Of a stretch of 64,000 nucleotides of DNA, positions 34,206 to 43,223 are shown in pieces; positions within the stretch are counted from its first letter, which is position 1, and each line of letters begins with the position of its first letter. The notes below the pieces were generated by a model. It did no database searches. It was not told the DNA's origin and saw only the letters and a list, made by a program, of their open reading frames with translations. The DNA is from Bacillota bacterium (GTDB taxonomy: Bacteria > Bacillota > Negativicutes > Sporomusales > Sporomusaceae): contig JAGGAB010000009.1 in assembly GCA_017889705.1 (NCBI GenBank), forward strand, positions 1 through 64,000. The letters are read 5' to 3'. A program made the translations under genes and the position numbers.

Positions 34206-34374
34206 TTCCCTAACAGAATAGGTGTATGACAGACAATGCGATTTAATGGGTAGGAGATTAGTTAATAAAGTTGTATAATAGATATTATTATCAACTTTTT
34301 CTTTGATACTAAACTTGTTTTGTAGTGAATAGCAACCATTTTTGTTGTGACGTATGTGCCAAATAGGAGATAAT

Positions 34375-35544
34375 ATGGTTAATTCTTTGAGCATTTTTGG
34401 AAATAAACAATTTCAAAACATGACGATTTCCCATTTTAATACAATAGTAGGACAAAATTTACTGCTGCCGGTACTGCCTGTTTTGCTTCAATACAAAGGT
34501 TTTACGGAAACCAAAATTGGCTTTATTATGGGGATTACGGCAGCAAGTGCATTATTTATCAGGCCGTTAGTAGGACGTAAAGTGGATACTAAGGGCAGCC
34601 GACCGGCTATTCTTATAGGACAACTGTTATTTCTGTTATCAATTGCCGGTTTTTTGGCAGCGACAAGTTTTTTTGAATTTTTTGCGTTGCGGTTGCTGTT
34701 TGGCGTTGCTCTGGCTTTTTATGGCACAGGTGCGGTTACTTTTGCCAGCAGCATTGGGTCAGGCGAAAACAATGCCAGTGCAATTGCTATGTATACGCTT
34801 GTTACCATGCTGGGTCTTGGGATTAGTATGGGATTTTCGCAAATTATTTTTGATGTCTGGGGATTTGACATAATTATCATAGGTAGTTTGCTATTGCTCG
34901 GAATTGCCATCGGTGTTATGAAATTTCGCGCCCTGCCAATTAAACCATCTGGCGGCAGTGAACGCATTCCCTTTATGAGTGTGCTTAAATCACCAACACT
35001 TATTGGACTTACTGCCGGTCAGTTTGCCGCCAATTTTTCTTTTAGTGCGGTATTTACATTTGTGCCGCTTGCCGCTTTGGCGCAAGACATTCATTTTTAC
35101 TCCATGTTTTTTATTGCCTTTGCGGTTTCCGTTGTCGGTTCCCGTTTTTTTGTACAAGATGTAAATATTAAATTAGGTTTAAAAAAGACCGTAATTTACG
35201 CCTGTGTAACCATGCTTGTAAGTATTTTGCTGCTGATTGTCAACATCAACCCGGTGGTACTTGTTCTGTCAGGCTGTTTGTTTGGCATAGGTTTTGGCGT
35301 AGTTTTTCCTACACTGGTTTTACTGGTAATTGAACATATGGATAAAAGCTGCCGGGGGACAGCGTTAAGTATACTTACGGCGGCCGGTGATATCGGTGTC
35401 GCGCTTGCTACTGCTCTATTGGGCGGTGTTGCGGAACATTTTGGTTATGCCTGGTTATTTTTAGCAGCAGCAGTAGTCCTATCTCTATGCACATATTGCT
35501 TTTACAAAATTTTAAATAAGGCTTCTCTAGAGTGTATAGAATAG
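34375..35544 (+). CDS. MFS transporter
   Basis: 389 residues from ATG 34375 (AGGAGATA upstream; the open frame begins at 34354). Twelve hydrophobic segments, with the MFS loop 2-3 signature visible as GRKVDTKGSRPAILIGQ and a second-half equivalent that is weak. Similar to drug/metabolite exporters of the YfcJ/arabinose-efflux type, which share MTISHFNTIVGQNLLLPVLPV-like starts. Substrate unknown; single gene. Confidence 0.82.
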   Translation: MVNSLSIFGNKQFQNMTISHFNTIVGQNLLLPVLPVLLQYKGFTETKIGFIMGITAASALFIRPLVGRKVDTKGSRPAILIGQLLFLLSIAGFLAATSFFEFFALRLLFGVALAFYGTGAVTFASSIGSGENNASAIAMYTLVTMLGLGISMGFSQIIFDVWGFDIIIIGSLLLLGIAIGVMKFRALPIKPSGGSERIPFMSVLKSPTLIGLTAGQFAANFSFSAVFTFVPLAALAQDIHFYSMFFIAFAVSVVGSRFFVQDVNIKLGLKKTVIYACVTMLVSILLLIVNINPVVLVLSGCLFGIGFGVVFPTLVLLVIEHMDKSCRGTALSILTAAGDIGVALATALLGGVAEHFGYAWLFLAAAVVLSLCTYCFYKILNKASLECIE

Positions 35545-35588
35545 GTAAGTCATAATAATGAGCTTTTGCCAAGATTGGAGGAACCAAT

Positions 35589-35987
35589 ATGAATATTGCT
35601 TTTTTCTTGATTCCCAAAAGTGAAGTTGTTTATATGCCGATAAAATCCACAATGCGCCAAGCTCTCGAACGCATGGAATATCACCGTTATACCGCGGTTC
35701 CGCTTATTGATGAAGCTGGTAAATATGCAGGGACTATTACCGAAGGGGATTTCTTATGGAAAATGAAAAATACGCCGGGATTAACATTTGCCGATACCGA
35801 AAAGATTAATATCAAAGATATTCCACAAAGAATGACCAATAATCCGGTGCATATCAATGCGCAAATACAGGACTTGTTTTCACTGGCGATTAACCAAAAC
35901 TTTGTTCCCGTGGTTGATGACGCTGGGGTGTTTATCGGAATTGTTCGCCGCAGAGAAATTTTGGGGCATTATGCCAAGCTGTTGTAA
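35589..35987 (+). CDS. CBS-pair protein
   Basis: 132 residues made almost entirely of two CBS motifs (ALERMEYHRYTAVPLIDEAGKYAGTITEGDFL and DLFSLAINQNFVPVVDDAGVFIGIVRRREIL). CBS pairs bind adenine nucleotides or second messengers. Length and layout are like Bacillus CbpB (YkuL), which binds c-di-AMP; that assignment is only by similarity of architecture. Good site TTGGAGG before ATG 35589. Confidence 0.8.
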   Translation: MNIAFFLIPKSEVVYMPIKSTMRQALERMEYHRYTAVPLIDEAGKYAGTITEGDFLWKMKNTPGLTFADTEKINIKDIPQRMTNNPVHINAQIQDLFSLAINQNFVPVVDDAGVFIGIVRRREILGHYAKLL

Positions 35988-36089
35988 CGATTTGGTTGGT
36001 AAGAGCTAATGGCAGGTTTTCTAAAATAAATAGTTATGTATGCAAATTTTAAAATTTAATAAACCTAAAGTGTTGATCTGTGCCTATCT

Positions 36090-36126
36090 CAAAGGGCGTG
36101 CCGTTAAGCGACACGTCCTTTGGCGT
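36090..36126 (+). terminator. Hairpin after the CBS gene
   Basis: CAAAGGGCGTG / CACGTCCTTTG with an 11-base loop. No clear T-run, so it may be a weak terminator or a structural RNA element. Confidence 0.45.
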
Positions 36127-36184
36127 AAGCAGGGGCGATTCACACTCATGGTACAATGATGGAGATGGCAATAAGTTAAAAGTA

Positions 36185-36240
36185 TTGACAAAGGCAAGTA
36201 CTACGTTTTATTATATATACATATGAATATATAATCATAT
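36185..36240 (+). promoter_or_regulatory. Promoter and AT-rich dyad operator of the cad operon
   Basis: TTGACA (36185-36190) and TATTAT (36209-36214) form a sigma-A promoter. It is overlapped downstream by an imperfect dyad ATACATATGA...TCATATAT (36218-36240), the usual kind of ArsR/CadC repressor site, just upstream of the cadC-like gene. Confidence 0.65.
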
Positions 36241-36282
36241 ATTAAGACGAATTCAAGGAAACTCTATTTTTTGAGGTGGCGT

Positions 36283-36645
36283 ATGAAAAATTTATTATGT
36301 GATATGTGTGAGGAACGTTGCGAGCATCCCGAGACGATATGTCTTGCAAAATCCGAAATGCTGCCGGAAAACACGGTTCAGCAATTAGCGGAAACTTTTA
36401 AGATTTTAGGCGATGGTACCCGGATTAAGATTCTGCAGCTCTTAATCAAGCGGGAAATGTGCGTGTGCGACATTGCCGATACGCTTTCTATGGGCCAGTC
36501 GGCTATTTCCCACCAACTTCGGGTGCTGCGTGCCGCTAAACTGGTCAAATTCCGGAAAGACGGCAAAGAAGCCTGGTATTCACTGGATGATGAGCATGTG
36601 GTGGGGTTGATGTGCCAGGCCATGGAGCATATTAGTCACACGTAG
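36283..36645 (+). CDS. cadC: ArsR/SmtB metal-responsive repressor, CadC-type
   Basis: 120 residues from ATG 36283 (GAGGTGG upstream). The N-terminal cysteines CDMCEERCEHPETIC and the CVCD in the recognition region (REMCVCDIADTLSMGQSAISHQLRVLRAAKLV) are the Cd/Pb/Zn site of CadC. The winged helix binds the AT-rich dyad upstream and is released by metal. It is in one operon with the P-type ATPase that starts 31 bases after its stop. Confidence 0.9.
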   Translation: MKNLLCDMCEERCEHPETICLAKSEMLPENTVQQLAETFKILGDGTRIKILQLLIKREMCVCDIADTLSMGQSAISHQLRVLRAAKLVKFRKDGKEAWYSLDDEHVVGLMCQAMEHISHT

Positions 36646-36676
36646 AAGGTGTTTTTGATAAAAGGAGATGAAATGT

Positions 36677-39115
36677 ATGGGAACAAATAGTGAAGCCTGC
36701 TCTTGCGGCTGCTGCCACAGTTCACATGCGGTGTCTGCTGGCGTGGGTGAGGCGGCTGTCGCTGTGGACAGTGCCAATTTGATAAATAGTACATTTGGCA
36801 TAGACGGGCTGGACTGCGCCGATTGCGCCGCTAAGCTGGAAAAGGGTATTAAGAAGCTGCCCGGTGTGCGGGAAGCTCAAGTGAACTTTGCAGCAGCCAA
36901 ATTAAAAGTTGTGTATGATAAAACACAGTTAGAGGTAGCGCAGATAATCACAACAGTTAGCGGCTTTGGTTATAGTGTGGTTGGCCTACAGGCCGGACAG
37001 GACGCGCCGGGCTATCATATGTCAGTATTTCGGATTGAGGGTATGGACTGCGGCGACTGCGCCGCTAAGCTAGAGAAAAAAATAGCGGCTCTGGCCGGTG
37101 TGCGGGTGGCAACAGTAAATTTCGGTGCCGCCAAACTGACAGTTGAGCATGCCTTGACTGATTTGGATATTAGTAAAGCCGTACAGCAGGCAGGTTATCA
37201 GGCGATTCTAGACGGCCAGGCAGTCCGGCCTGGTACTCAGCTAGCTGGTAACTGGTGGCGCAAACCGCGAACGCTGGCAACGATTGGCTCCGGCGTATTG
37301 TTGCTGGTCGCTATGCTGCTGGATTGGGTAGGGGTGAGTGACCGTGTGGCTATAACGCTCTATTTAGCGGCTATGGTGGTCGGCGGGTATCATGTGGCCA
37401 AAAGCGGGCTATACGGTCTGAAGAGCCTGACCTTGGATACCAATTTTCTCATGACTATTGCCGCTGTCGGTGCGGTGGGCATTGGTGAATGGAGTGAGGG
37501 CGCAACGGTTGTATTCCTGTTTGCACTGGGCAATGCCCTGCAGGCCTATACGCTGGACAAAACACGGGAATCTATACGCGCCTTGATGGAGTTGGCTCCG
37601 AGGGAAGCGCTGGTGAAGCGTGATGGCAAGGAAGTGCGTCTACCGGTAGAGGAAATTGTCGTAGGTGATGTGATTATTGTTAAACCGGGAGAGCGTATTG
37701 CTATGGATGGCAATGTGCTAAGCGGTGTTTCCACGGTCAATCAGGCACCGATCACCGGTGAGTCTATGCCTGCCGAAAAGCAGGCCGGTGACGTAGTGTA
37801 TGCCGGGACGGTTAATGAACAGGGCGCTTTAGAAGTTACAGTGACCAAACTGGCGGCTGATTCGACGCTGGCTAAAATTATGCACATGGTGGAAGAAGCA
37901 CAGGCTGAAAAGGCGCCCATGCAGCAGTTTGTCGACATCTTTGCCAAATACTATACACCGGCTGTCATCCTGGCGTCGCTAGGGTTGATGGTCATTCCAG
38001 CGCTGCTGTTCAATCAGCCCTTTGACATTTGGTTTTATCGGGCTTTAGTGCTACTGGTTATCTCTTGTCCTTGCGCCCTGGTTATCTCAACACCGGTATC
38101 TATTGTATCTGCGATTGGCAATGCCTCGCGGCGAGGCGTACTGATTAAAGGCGGGGCGCATTTAGAGCAGATGGGGCGCATTCAAGCCATGGCTTTTGAT
38201 AAAACCGGGACACTGACAATGGGTAAACCAATGGTGACCGATGTGCTGCCGTTAACTGGTATCGAGCAAAAAGAATTATTAGCATTGGCGGCGGCGGTGG
38301 AAAAATGGTCAGAGCATCCGCTGGCACAGGCCATTGTAACGAAAGCCGGCAATGTGCCTTTACAGACAGTATCCAAGTTTAAGGCTCTCATCGGGCAGGG
38401 GGCGCAGGGCGATGTCGACGGTCAGACAGTGTATGTGGGGAATCGTCGTCTGTTTGAAGAGATCGGGCATGCCCTGGCCGATTATGAAACACAGCTGATC
38501 CAGTTGGAGCAGCAAGGCAAGACGGTGATGCTGGTAGGTACTGCAGAGCAAGTATTAGGAGCTATTGCTGTTGCCGACACGCTGCGGGACAATAGCACTG
38601 AGGCGCTGGCTGCGCTGCGGTCGGCCGGAGTACACAATATGGTTATGCTGACTGGTGATAACAAACGGGTGGCGGCGGCTATTGCCGAAAAACTCAATAT
38701 GGATGCTGTTTACAGTGAACTGTTGCCAGAAGACAAAGTAGCGTCATTGAAAAAGATAACGACTGAGTACGGCAGTGTGGCCATGGTGGGTGACGGTGTG
38801 AATGATTCTCCCGCCCTGGCAACTGCCACTGTGGGTATCGCGATGGGCGTGGCTGGTTCAGATACGGCACTGGAAACGGCTGATATTGCCCTGATGTCCG
38901 ATGATCTGAGCAAACTGGCCTATGTCATGAAGCTTAGTCGCAAGACGGTGGCAATTATTAAACAGAATGTTACCTTTTCGCTGGTAATAAAACTTTTGTT
39001 TGTGATCGGGACTTTCGCCGGTTTTGTCAACCTGTGGTTGGCAGTTTTAGCCGATACCGGTGCTTCAATCCTGGTAACGCTAAACGGTATGCGGTTGGTA
39101 CGGGAGATAAAGTGA
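36677..39115 (+). CDS. cadA: Heavy-metal P1B-type ATPase (Cd/Zn/Pb export)
   Basis: 812 residues from ATG 36677. Cys-rich start EACSCGCC, two HMA domains (GLDCADCAAKLEKGIKK and GMDCGDCAAKLEKKI), then the membrane and catalytic domains: TGES (PITGESMPAEK), ion-site SCPCALVISTPVS, phosphorylation DKTGTLTMG, SEHPLAQAI and GDGVNDSPALA. The CPC with two GxDC-x2-C modules and the CadC-like partner favour export of Cd2+, Zn2+ and Pb2+ over copper. All catalytic motifs are intact. Confidence 0.95.
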   Translation: MGTNSEACSCGCCHSSHAVSAGVGEAAVAVDSANLINSTFGIDGLDCADCAAKLEKGIKKLPGVREAQVNFAAAKLKVVYDKTQLEVAQIITTVSGFGYSVVGLQAGQDAPGYHMSVFRIEGMDCGDCAAKLEKKIAALAGVRVATVNFGAAKLTVEHALTDLDISKAVQQAGYQAILDGQAVRPGTQLAGNWWRKPRTLATIGSGVLLLVAMLLDWVGVSDRVAITLYLAAMVVGGYHVAKSGLYGLKSLTLDTNFLMTIAAVGAVGIGEWSEGATVVFLFALGNALQAYTLDKTRESIRALMELAPREALVKRDGKEVRLPVEEIVVGDVIIVKPGERIAMDGNVLSGVSTVNQAPITGESMPAEKQAGDVVYAGTVNEQGALEVTVTKLAADSTLAKIMHMVEEAQAEKAPMQQFVDIFAKYYTPAVILASLGLMVIPALLFNQPFDIWFYRALVLLVISCPCALVISTPVSIVSAIGNASRRGVLIKGGAHLEQMGRIQAMAFDKTGTLTMGKPMVTDVLPLTGIEQKELLALAAAVEKWSEHPLAQAIVTKAGNVPLQTVSKFKALIGQGAQGDVDGQTVYVGNRRLFEEIGHALADYETQLIQLEQQGKTVMLVGTAEQVLGAIAVADTLRDNSTEALAALRSAGVHNMVMLTGDNKRVAAAIAEKLNMDAVYSELLPEDKVASLKKITTEYGSVAMVGDGVNDSPALATATVGIAMGVAGSDTALETADIALMSDDLSKLAYVMKLSRKTVAIIKQNVTFSLVIKLLFVIGTFAGFVNLWLAVLADTGASILVTLNGMRLVREIK

Positions 39116-39148
39116 TTAAGTAAGTACTTGCTGCAATGAAACGAATTG

Positions 39149-39180
39149 AGGCCCGGCAATTGCCGGGCTTATATCATTTT
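39149..39180 (+). terminator. Terminator of the cad operon
   Basis: Perfect stem GCCCGGCA / TGCCGGGC (AGGCCCGGCAATTGCCGGGCTT) with the tail ATATCATTTT. Confidence 0.75.
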
Positions 39181-39224
39181 AACAGAATGCTTTATACAAC
39201 TGTGACAGGTTTAGTGGTACTGTA

Positions 39225-39272
39225 TTGACAAAAGCGGCATGCTGAGTTACTATTAATTCGATAGTTATCGAA
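39225..39272 (+). promoter_or_regulatory. Promoter with ArsR-type palindrome
   Basis: TTGACA (39225-39230), 17-bp spacer, TACTAT (39248-39253). The perfect 16-bp palindrome TTCGATAGTTATCGAA (39257-39272) sits right behind the -10, where a repressor would block start. The nearest candidate binder is the ArsR protein encoded 34 bases on. Confidence 0.8.
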
Positions 39273-39305
39273 ATATAAGTATATTTGACTTGAGGAGCTG
39301 TAACC

Positions 39306-39602
39306 ATGGATACTAAAAAAATGGCCAAAATATTTAAAGCACTTTCCAATCCTAATCGCCTGGAATTGTATTTAAAAATTGCCGAGGCGCATGAAACCAG
39401 TTTTAACGCAAGTCGAGAGTGCTTTATTACTGATATTGCTAATTGTCTTAATATTGGTGCGCCAACAATATCACATCATATCAAGGAATTAGCGAATGCG
39501 GATTTGATTACCACTGAGAAACAGGGAAAATTCCTAATTTGCAAGATTAATGAAGAACTGGTAGAGGAAGTAAGTAAACTGCTGAGTTTGCAGCGTAAAT
39601 AA
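39306..39602 (+). CDS. ArsR-family repressor
   Basis: 98-residue winged-helix protein: MAKIFKALSNPNRLELYLKIA, then ITDIANCLNIGAPTISHHIKELANADLI and the beta wing TTEKQGKFLICKINEE. It lacks the CxC metal motif in the recognition helix but has two cysteines (CFITDIANC), so the inducer is unclear. Probably autoregulates through the palindrome at 39257 and controls the flavodoxin-ferredoxin gene that follows. Confidence 0.87.
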   Translation: MDTKKMAKIFKALSNPNRLELYLKIAEAHETSFNASRECFITDIANCLNIGAPTISHHIKELANADLITTEKQGKFLICKINEELVEEVSKLLSLQRK

Positions 39603-39695
39603 CTGCCAGGCAGTGCCAACTTTTTTTACCAAACACTTCGATGGTTATAAAACTATAGAACTTAATTATCAGCAGCACAAAAGGAGGATATAAAC

Positions 39696-40451
39696 TTGAA
39701 AGTTTTTTATTTTACAGCAACAGGAAACAGTTTGCATGTTGCCAAAAGCATTGGTGGAGAACTATATTCTATTCCGCAGATGTTAAAGGAAAAAAGGCAT
39801 GTTTTTGAAGATGAAGCAATTGGTTTTGTATTTCCCTGCCACGGGCTCGGAATCCCCAGGTTGGTAATTGATTTCATGCAAAAATCTCAATTTGCGGCAA
39901 AGTACTTTTTTGCGGTTATGACATATGGCAATAAGGCGGCAGCCGGATTAAATCACTTGGCAAAAATCGGGAAAAATACAGGGATTTGTTTTAACTATAC
40001 CAATGAAATACTCATGATTGATAATTACCTGCCACTTTTCAAAATTGAAGATCAGTTAACTAAAGAGGGTTCAAAGAATATTGACGAGCAATTGGAACGC
40101 ATAGTAAGTGACATATTTACCAAACAAACCAAGATAACTCAAAAAGGGATTGCCACAACAGCTGTTTCGCGGGTTATTTATAAATTATTCACTAAGCACA
40201 ACTATGATAAGGGGGATAAGAATTTTATCATCAAGGATAACTGTAATGGTTGTAAAGTATGTGAGAAAGTCTGTCCCAAAAGTAATATTGAAGTTGAAGG
40301 TAAACCGGGATTTTTGCATAAATGTGATGTCTGCTATGCCTGTATACATCATTGTCCACAGCGAGCAATTCATTTAAAATCAGAGAGAAGCAGTGCCCGA
40401 TTCATAAATCAAAATGTAAAATTAAAAGAAATTATCGATGCAAATAATTAG
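39696..40451 (+). CDS. EFR1-type flavodoxin-ferredoxin protein
   Basis: 251 residues, TTG start after AGGAGG. Residues 1-160 form a flavodoxin fold with the phosphate loop FTATGNSLHVAKSI; residues 185-230 hold two [4Fe-4S] motifs, CNGCKVCEKVCPKSNI and CDVCYACIHHCPQRAI. Matches the EFR1 family of combined flavodoxin/ferredoxin electron carriers common in anaerobes. Electron partner unknown; likely controlled by the ArsR-type gene before it. Confidence 0.88.
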   Translation: MKVFYFTATGNSLHVAKSIGGELYSIPQMLKEKRHVFEDEAIGFVFPCHGLGIPRLVIDFMQKSQFAAKYFFAVMTYGNKAAAGLNHLAKIGKNTGICFNYTNEILMIDNYLPLFKIEDQLTKEGSKNIDEQLERIVSDIFTKQTKITQKGIATTAVSRVIYKLFTKHNYDKGDKNFIIKDNCNGCKVCEKVCPKSNIEVEGKPGFLHKCDVCYACIHHCPQRAIHLKSERSSARFINQNVKLKEIIDANN

Positions 40452-40477
40452 CGTAAATCGATAATCGAGGACAAACT

Positions 40478-41386
40478 ATGTTTACTATTTTAAAAGACTT
40501 TATCAAAGGCAATCCTCAAAGGAAGCCTGCTTACCCAATAACAATCAATGCTATTGATACATTGCCTGGTTTAAATTCCACTCAGCCAAAGGCTATCTGG
40601 TTTGGACATTCTACCGTGTTATTAGAACTGGAAGGCAAAAGAATCTTAGTCGATCCTAATTTTGCCGATTCACCATCACCGTTTCCGCTGGTTGGAGGTA
40701 AGCGTTTTAGCAAGATACTGCCCTTAGAGCCGGAAAAACTGCCAGCAATTGATGTTGTTCTTTTGTCACATGACCATTATGACCATCTGGATTATCATTC
40801 TATTATGCGAATAAATGATAAGATCGGTTTGTTTTGTGTACCCACTGGAGTCAAGAAGCGCCTGGTAAGCTGGGGAATTAACCAAGAAAAGATAAAAGAA
40901 CTCACATGGTGGCAAGAAGTAAACCTTGCAGACCTGACGCTGGTTTGTGCACCGGCACAGCATTTTTCCGGCAGGACTTTGTTTGATCGCAACACAACAC
41001 TGTGGTGTTCCTGGATTATTGTTGGCGCAAAAACAAAAGTTTTCTTTAGCGGTGATGGAGGGTATGGTCTTCATTTTGAACAGATTGGCAAAAAGTACGG
41101 GCCATTTGATTTGACATTAATGGAGTGTGGTCAATATGATGAACGCTGGTCAACTATTCATATGATGCCGGAAGAAACGGTACAGGCTCATATTGATGTG
41201 AAGGGTAAAATTTTATTGCCAATACATTGGGCAGCTTTTAGTCTGGCTTTTCATGCTTGGACAGATCCGATTGAGCGTGCAACAGCGGCAGCAAGCAAAC
41301 AAGAAGTAAGAATAACTACTCCTAAGATTGGTGAAGCCGTATTTATTGGAGCGGCAGAGTATCCTGCAGACACTTGGTGGAGATAA
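40478..41386 (+). CDS. MBL-fold hydrolase, UlaG/NAPE-PLD-like
   Basis: 302 residues. Metallo-beta-lactamase fold: IWFGHSTVLLELEGKRILVDP, the metal motif LSHDHYDHLDYHSI, LVCAPAQHFSGR, FFSGDGGYG and LPIHWAAF. The family includes N-acyl-phosphatidylethanolamine phospholipase D-like and UlaG-like hydrolases; substrate is unknown. It begins 26 bases after the EFR1 gene and is probably in the same operon. Confidence 0.85.
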   Translation: MFTILKDFIKGNPQRKPAYPITINAIDTLPGLNSTQPKAIWFGHSTVLLELEGKRILVDPNFADSPSPFPLVGGKRFSKILPLEPEKLPAIDVVLLSHDHYDHLDYHSIMRINDKIGLFCVPTGVKKRLVSWGINQEKIKELTWWQEVNLADLTLVCAPAQHFSGRTLFDRNTTLWCSWIIVGAKTKVFFSGDGGYGLHFEQIGKKYGPFDLTLMECGQYDERWSTIHMMPEETVQAHIDVKGKILLPIHWAAFSLAFHAWTDPIERATAAASKQEVRITTPKIGEAVFIGAAEYPADTWWR

Positions 41387-41527
41387 AGGGAGCTTTAGGA
41401 TGGGTAGGTAGTCATCGATAAAAAGGCAATTAGAGGAAAAACGTATTGGCTACTATCGCAGGAATTGTTACTGCCAGTTAGGCTTTAGCTAAGGTAGCGA
41501 CAGAGTTTACACAAGCTATTGATATAT

Positions 41528-41630
41528 TTAAAATGGAATATATAATTCTTAGAGGCTGAAGCCTGAGTGTGGCCTGAGTGTGGCCTGAGTGTGGGACTAA
41601 CCAAATAAAGCCAAAAAAATTCCATTTTAA
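41528..41630. repeat. Tandem 11-bp repeats bracketed by 12-bp inverted repeats
   Basis: CCTGAGTGTGG occurs three times head to tail (41562-41594). TTAAAATGGAAT (41528-41539) and its exact complement ATTCCATTTTAA (41619-41630) flank it. No coding frame of note. Lies just upstream of the second c-di-GMP riboswitch, so it may belong to its promoter region or be a small mobile relic. Confidence 0.6.
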
Positions 41631-41671
41631 GCAGGATTTTGGAATGTTTTGCCGAATTATGCAAAAAAATA

Positions 41672-41749
41672 GTATTAGCAAACCTCCTGAAAAGGTGGGA
41701 CGCAAAGCCATGGGTCTAAAGACTTCGGTCTAAGATTGCCAGGTTGCAG
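41672..41749 (+). promoter_or_regulatory. c-di-GMP-I (GEMM-I) riboswitch 2
   Basis: GCAAACCTCC, GAAA, GGTGGGACGCAAAGCC, ATGGGTCTAAAGAC, TTCG loop, GTCTAAGATTGCCAGGTTGC: complete GEMM-I aptamer. The last segment AGATTGCCAGGTT is also the 5' arm of the terminator that follows, so ligand binding and termination exclude each other: a c-di-GMP ON switch. Confidence 0.95.
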
Positions 41750-41783
41750 CATTAAGTTAGCTGAACCTGGCAATCTTTTTTTA
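41733..41783 (+). terminator. Expression-platform terminator of riboswitch 2
   Basis: 13-bp perfect stem AGATTGCCAGGTT / AACCTGGCAATCT followed by TTTTTTT. Confidence 0.92.
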
Positions 41784-41837
41784 TCCGATTATTACAATTC
41801 AGACAGCGTTAAAACGCTGCCTGAATTGTAATAATAT
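41783..41837. repeat. Dispersed repeat family A, core-only copy 4
   Basis: Palindromic core ATTACAATTCAGACAGCGTT / AACGCTGCCTGAATTGTAAT with a flanking TTATCCG box. It keeps the CAGACNGCGTT...AACGC hairpin of the family but lacks the 3' half. Confidence 0.6.
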
Positions 41838-41895
41838 ATGCTGAATATTATTTTAATTTTTGATCAATATTTATATTAACTATTAGAGGTGGACT

Positions 41896-42183
41896 GTGAA
41901 AGAAAGTTTTAATTATACTGTGGTTGAGATTGGACCCGACTGTCTTGCTATTAATTCTGATCGTATTCGCAGCAAAATTTGCAGTTATTTTACCGGAGAA
42001 TCTAAAGAAATATGTCTTGATTTTAGTAGAACGCTTTGTATTGATGCAGCTGGTGTTGGTGTTGTTGCCGCGTTAGTTTTTGAAGGACGGAGAAAGGGCT
42101 TTACTATATCAATGAAAGGAGCTAAGGGGGCAGTATTAGAAATGCTTACGGCAACCGGATTATATCGATTAGCTTCGGAGTGA
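41896..42183 (+). CDS. STAS-domain protein
   Basis: 95 residues, GTG start 41896 after GAGGTGG. Has the anti-sigma-factor-antagonist fold core CLDFSRTLCIDAAGVGVVAALVFEGRRKGFTISMKG. The usual phosphorylated Ser in D-S-S/T-G is replaced by Ala (CIDAAGVGV), so it is probably a non-phosphorylated scaffold or ligand-binding STAS domain. Its stop overlaps the ATG of the diguanylate cyclase gene, implying joint action in one signalling unit. Confidence 0.78.
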   Translation: MKESFNYTVVEIGPDCLAINSDRIRSKICSYFTGESKEICLDFSRTLCIDAAGVGVVAALVFEGRRKGFTISMKGAKGAVLEMLTATGLYRLASE

Positions 42184-43100
42184 TGATAGCATTGGAGTTT
42201 GCCAAACAACGTATTTTACTTGTTGATGACTCAAAATTAAATAATCAAATTATGCAGGACATATTAAGCAATGATTATGATATGTTTGTTTCGACATCAG
42301 GAGAAGAAGCTTTAGCGATAGCTGCTTCAGAAAGTATAGATCTTATTTTGCTGGATGTTGAAATGCCGGAAATGGATGGCTATGAGGTATGCAGAAGATT
42401 AAAGAAAAATCCTTATACCAAAAATATTCCGGTTATTTTCGTATCCGCTGCCAATGATGTTCAACATGAAACAGAGGGACTCGAAATGGGGGCCATCGAT
42501 TACATTATAAAGCCTTCCAACCCGGCTATTATCAAAGCAAGAGTCAAAAATCATTTGGAACTTAAAACGTATAGGGATATACTAGAGCGAATATCATTAA
42601 TTGATGGTTTAATCGGTATAGCTAACCGACGGCATTTTGACCAGACATTAGAAAAAGAATGGATACGTGCTTTACGCAAGGGAGATATTATATCACTTGC
42701 TTTAGTTGACATAGACTATTTTAAAAAATATAACGATTATTATGGGCATCTGGCAGGAGACAAATGCTTACAAAAAGTGGGTAGTATTCTGAAGGAATCC
42801 CTATACAGAACTAATGATTTGGTAGCGCGTTATGGGGGAGAAGAATTTGTTGCTCTTCTTCCCGCAACAACACAAGTTGAGGCATTTATGATTATGGAAA
42901 GAACACGCAGTAATGTAGAGGAATTGTATGTTCCGCATGAGATGTCAGAAGTATCCGATTATATTACTGTGAGTATAGGGGTAGCTTCTATATGGCCGGG
43001 AGCAGATACCGTTTCCTCAGATTTGATTCGACAAGCGGATGCTGCTTTATATCAGGCAAAAAAATTAGGGCGCAACAGAGTTTGCCGTGAATTAGCTTAA
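42183..43100 (+). CDS. Response regulator with GGDEF diguanylate cyclase domain
   Basis: 305 residues: receiver domain with Asp58 (LILLDVEMPEMDG) and GAIDYIIKPSNP, then a GGDEF domain with DIDYFKKYNDYYGHLAGDKCL, active site RYGGEEFVALLPA, and the product-inhibition site RxxD (RTND) five residues before GGEEF. It should be an active, feedback-inhibited c-di-GMP synthase of PleD/WspR type. Translation is coupled to the STAS gene, and the operon is under riboswitch 2, which turns on with c-di-GMP. Confidence 0.94.
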   Translation: MIALEFAKQRILLVDDSKLNNQIMQDILSNDYDMFVSTSGEEALAIAASESIDLILLDVEMPEMDGYEVCRRLKKNPYTKNIPVIFVSAANDVQHETEGLEMGAIDYIIKPSNPAIIKARVKNHLELKTYRDILERISLIDGLIGIANRRHFDQTLEKEWIRALRKGDIISLALVDIDYFKKYNDYYGHLAGDKCLQKVGSILKESLYRTNDLVARYGGEEFVALLPATTQVEAFMIMERTRSNVEELYVPHEMSEVSDYITVSIGVASIWPGADTVSSDLIRQADAALYQAKKLGRNRVCRELA

Positions 43101-43223
43101 AGTTGATTTGCCATAATTGACAACTAGTAGCAGGGAATTGTTTCCTGCTGTTTTGGTCTGTTAAAAATTAAAGGGTTTTGGCGAATTCCGGAGAAATATG
43201 TAACATCCAAGGAGGCATAAGCC

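Noticed and set aside
41387-41560. Possible gene remnant (ALAKVATEFTQAIDIFKMEY in one frame)
   Set aside because: Interrupted by stops, no family recognised and no start; too short to call a pseudogene.
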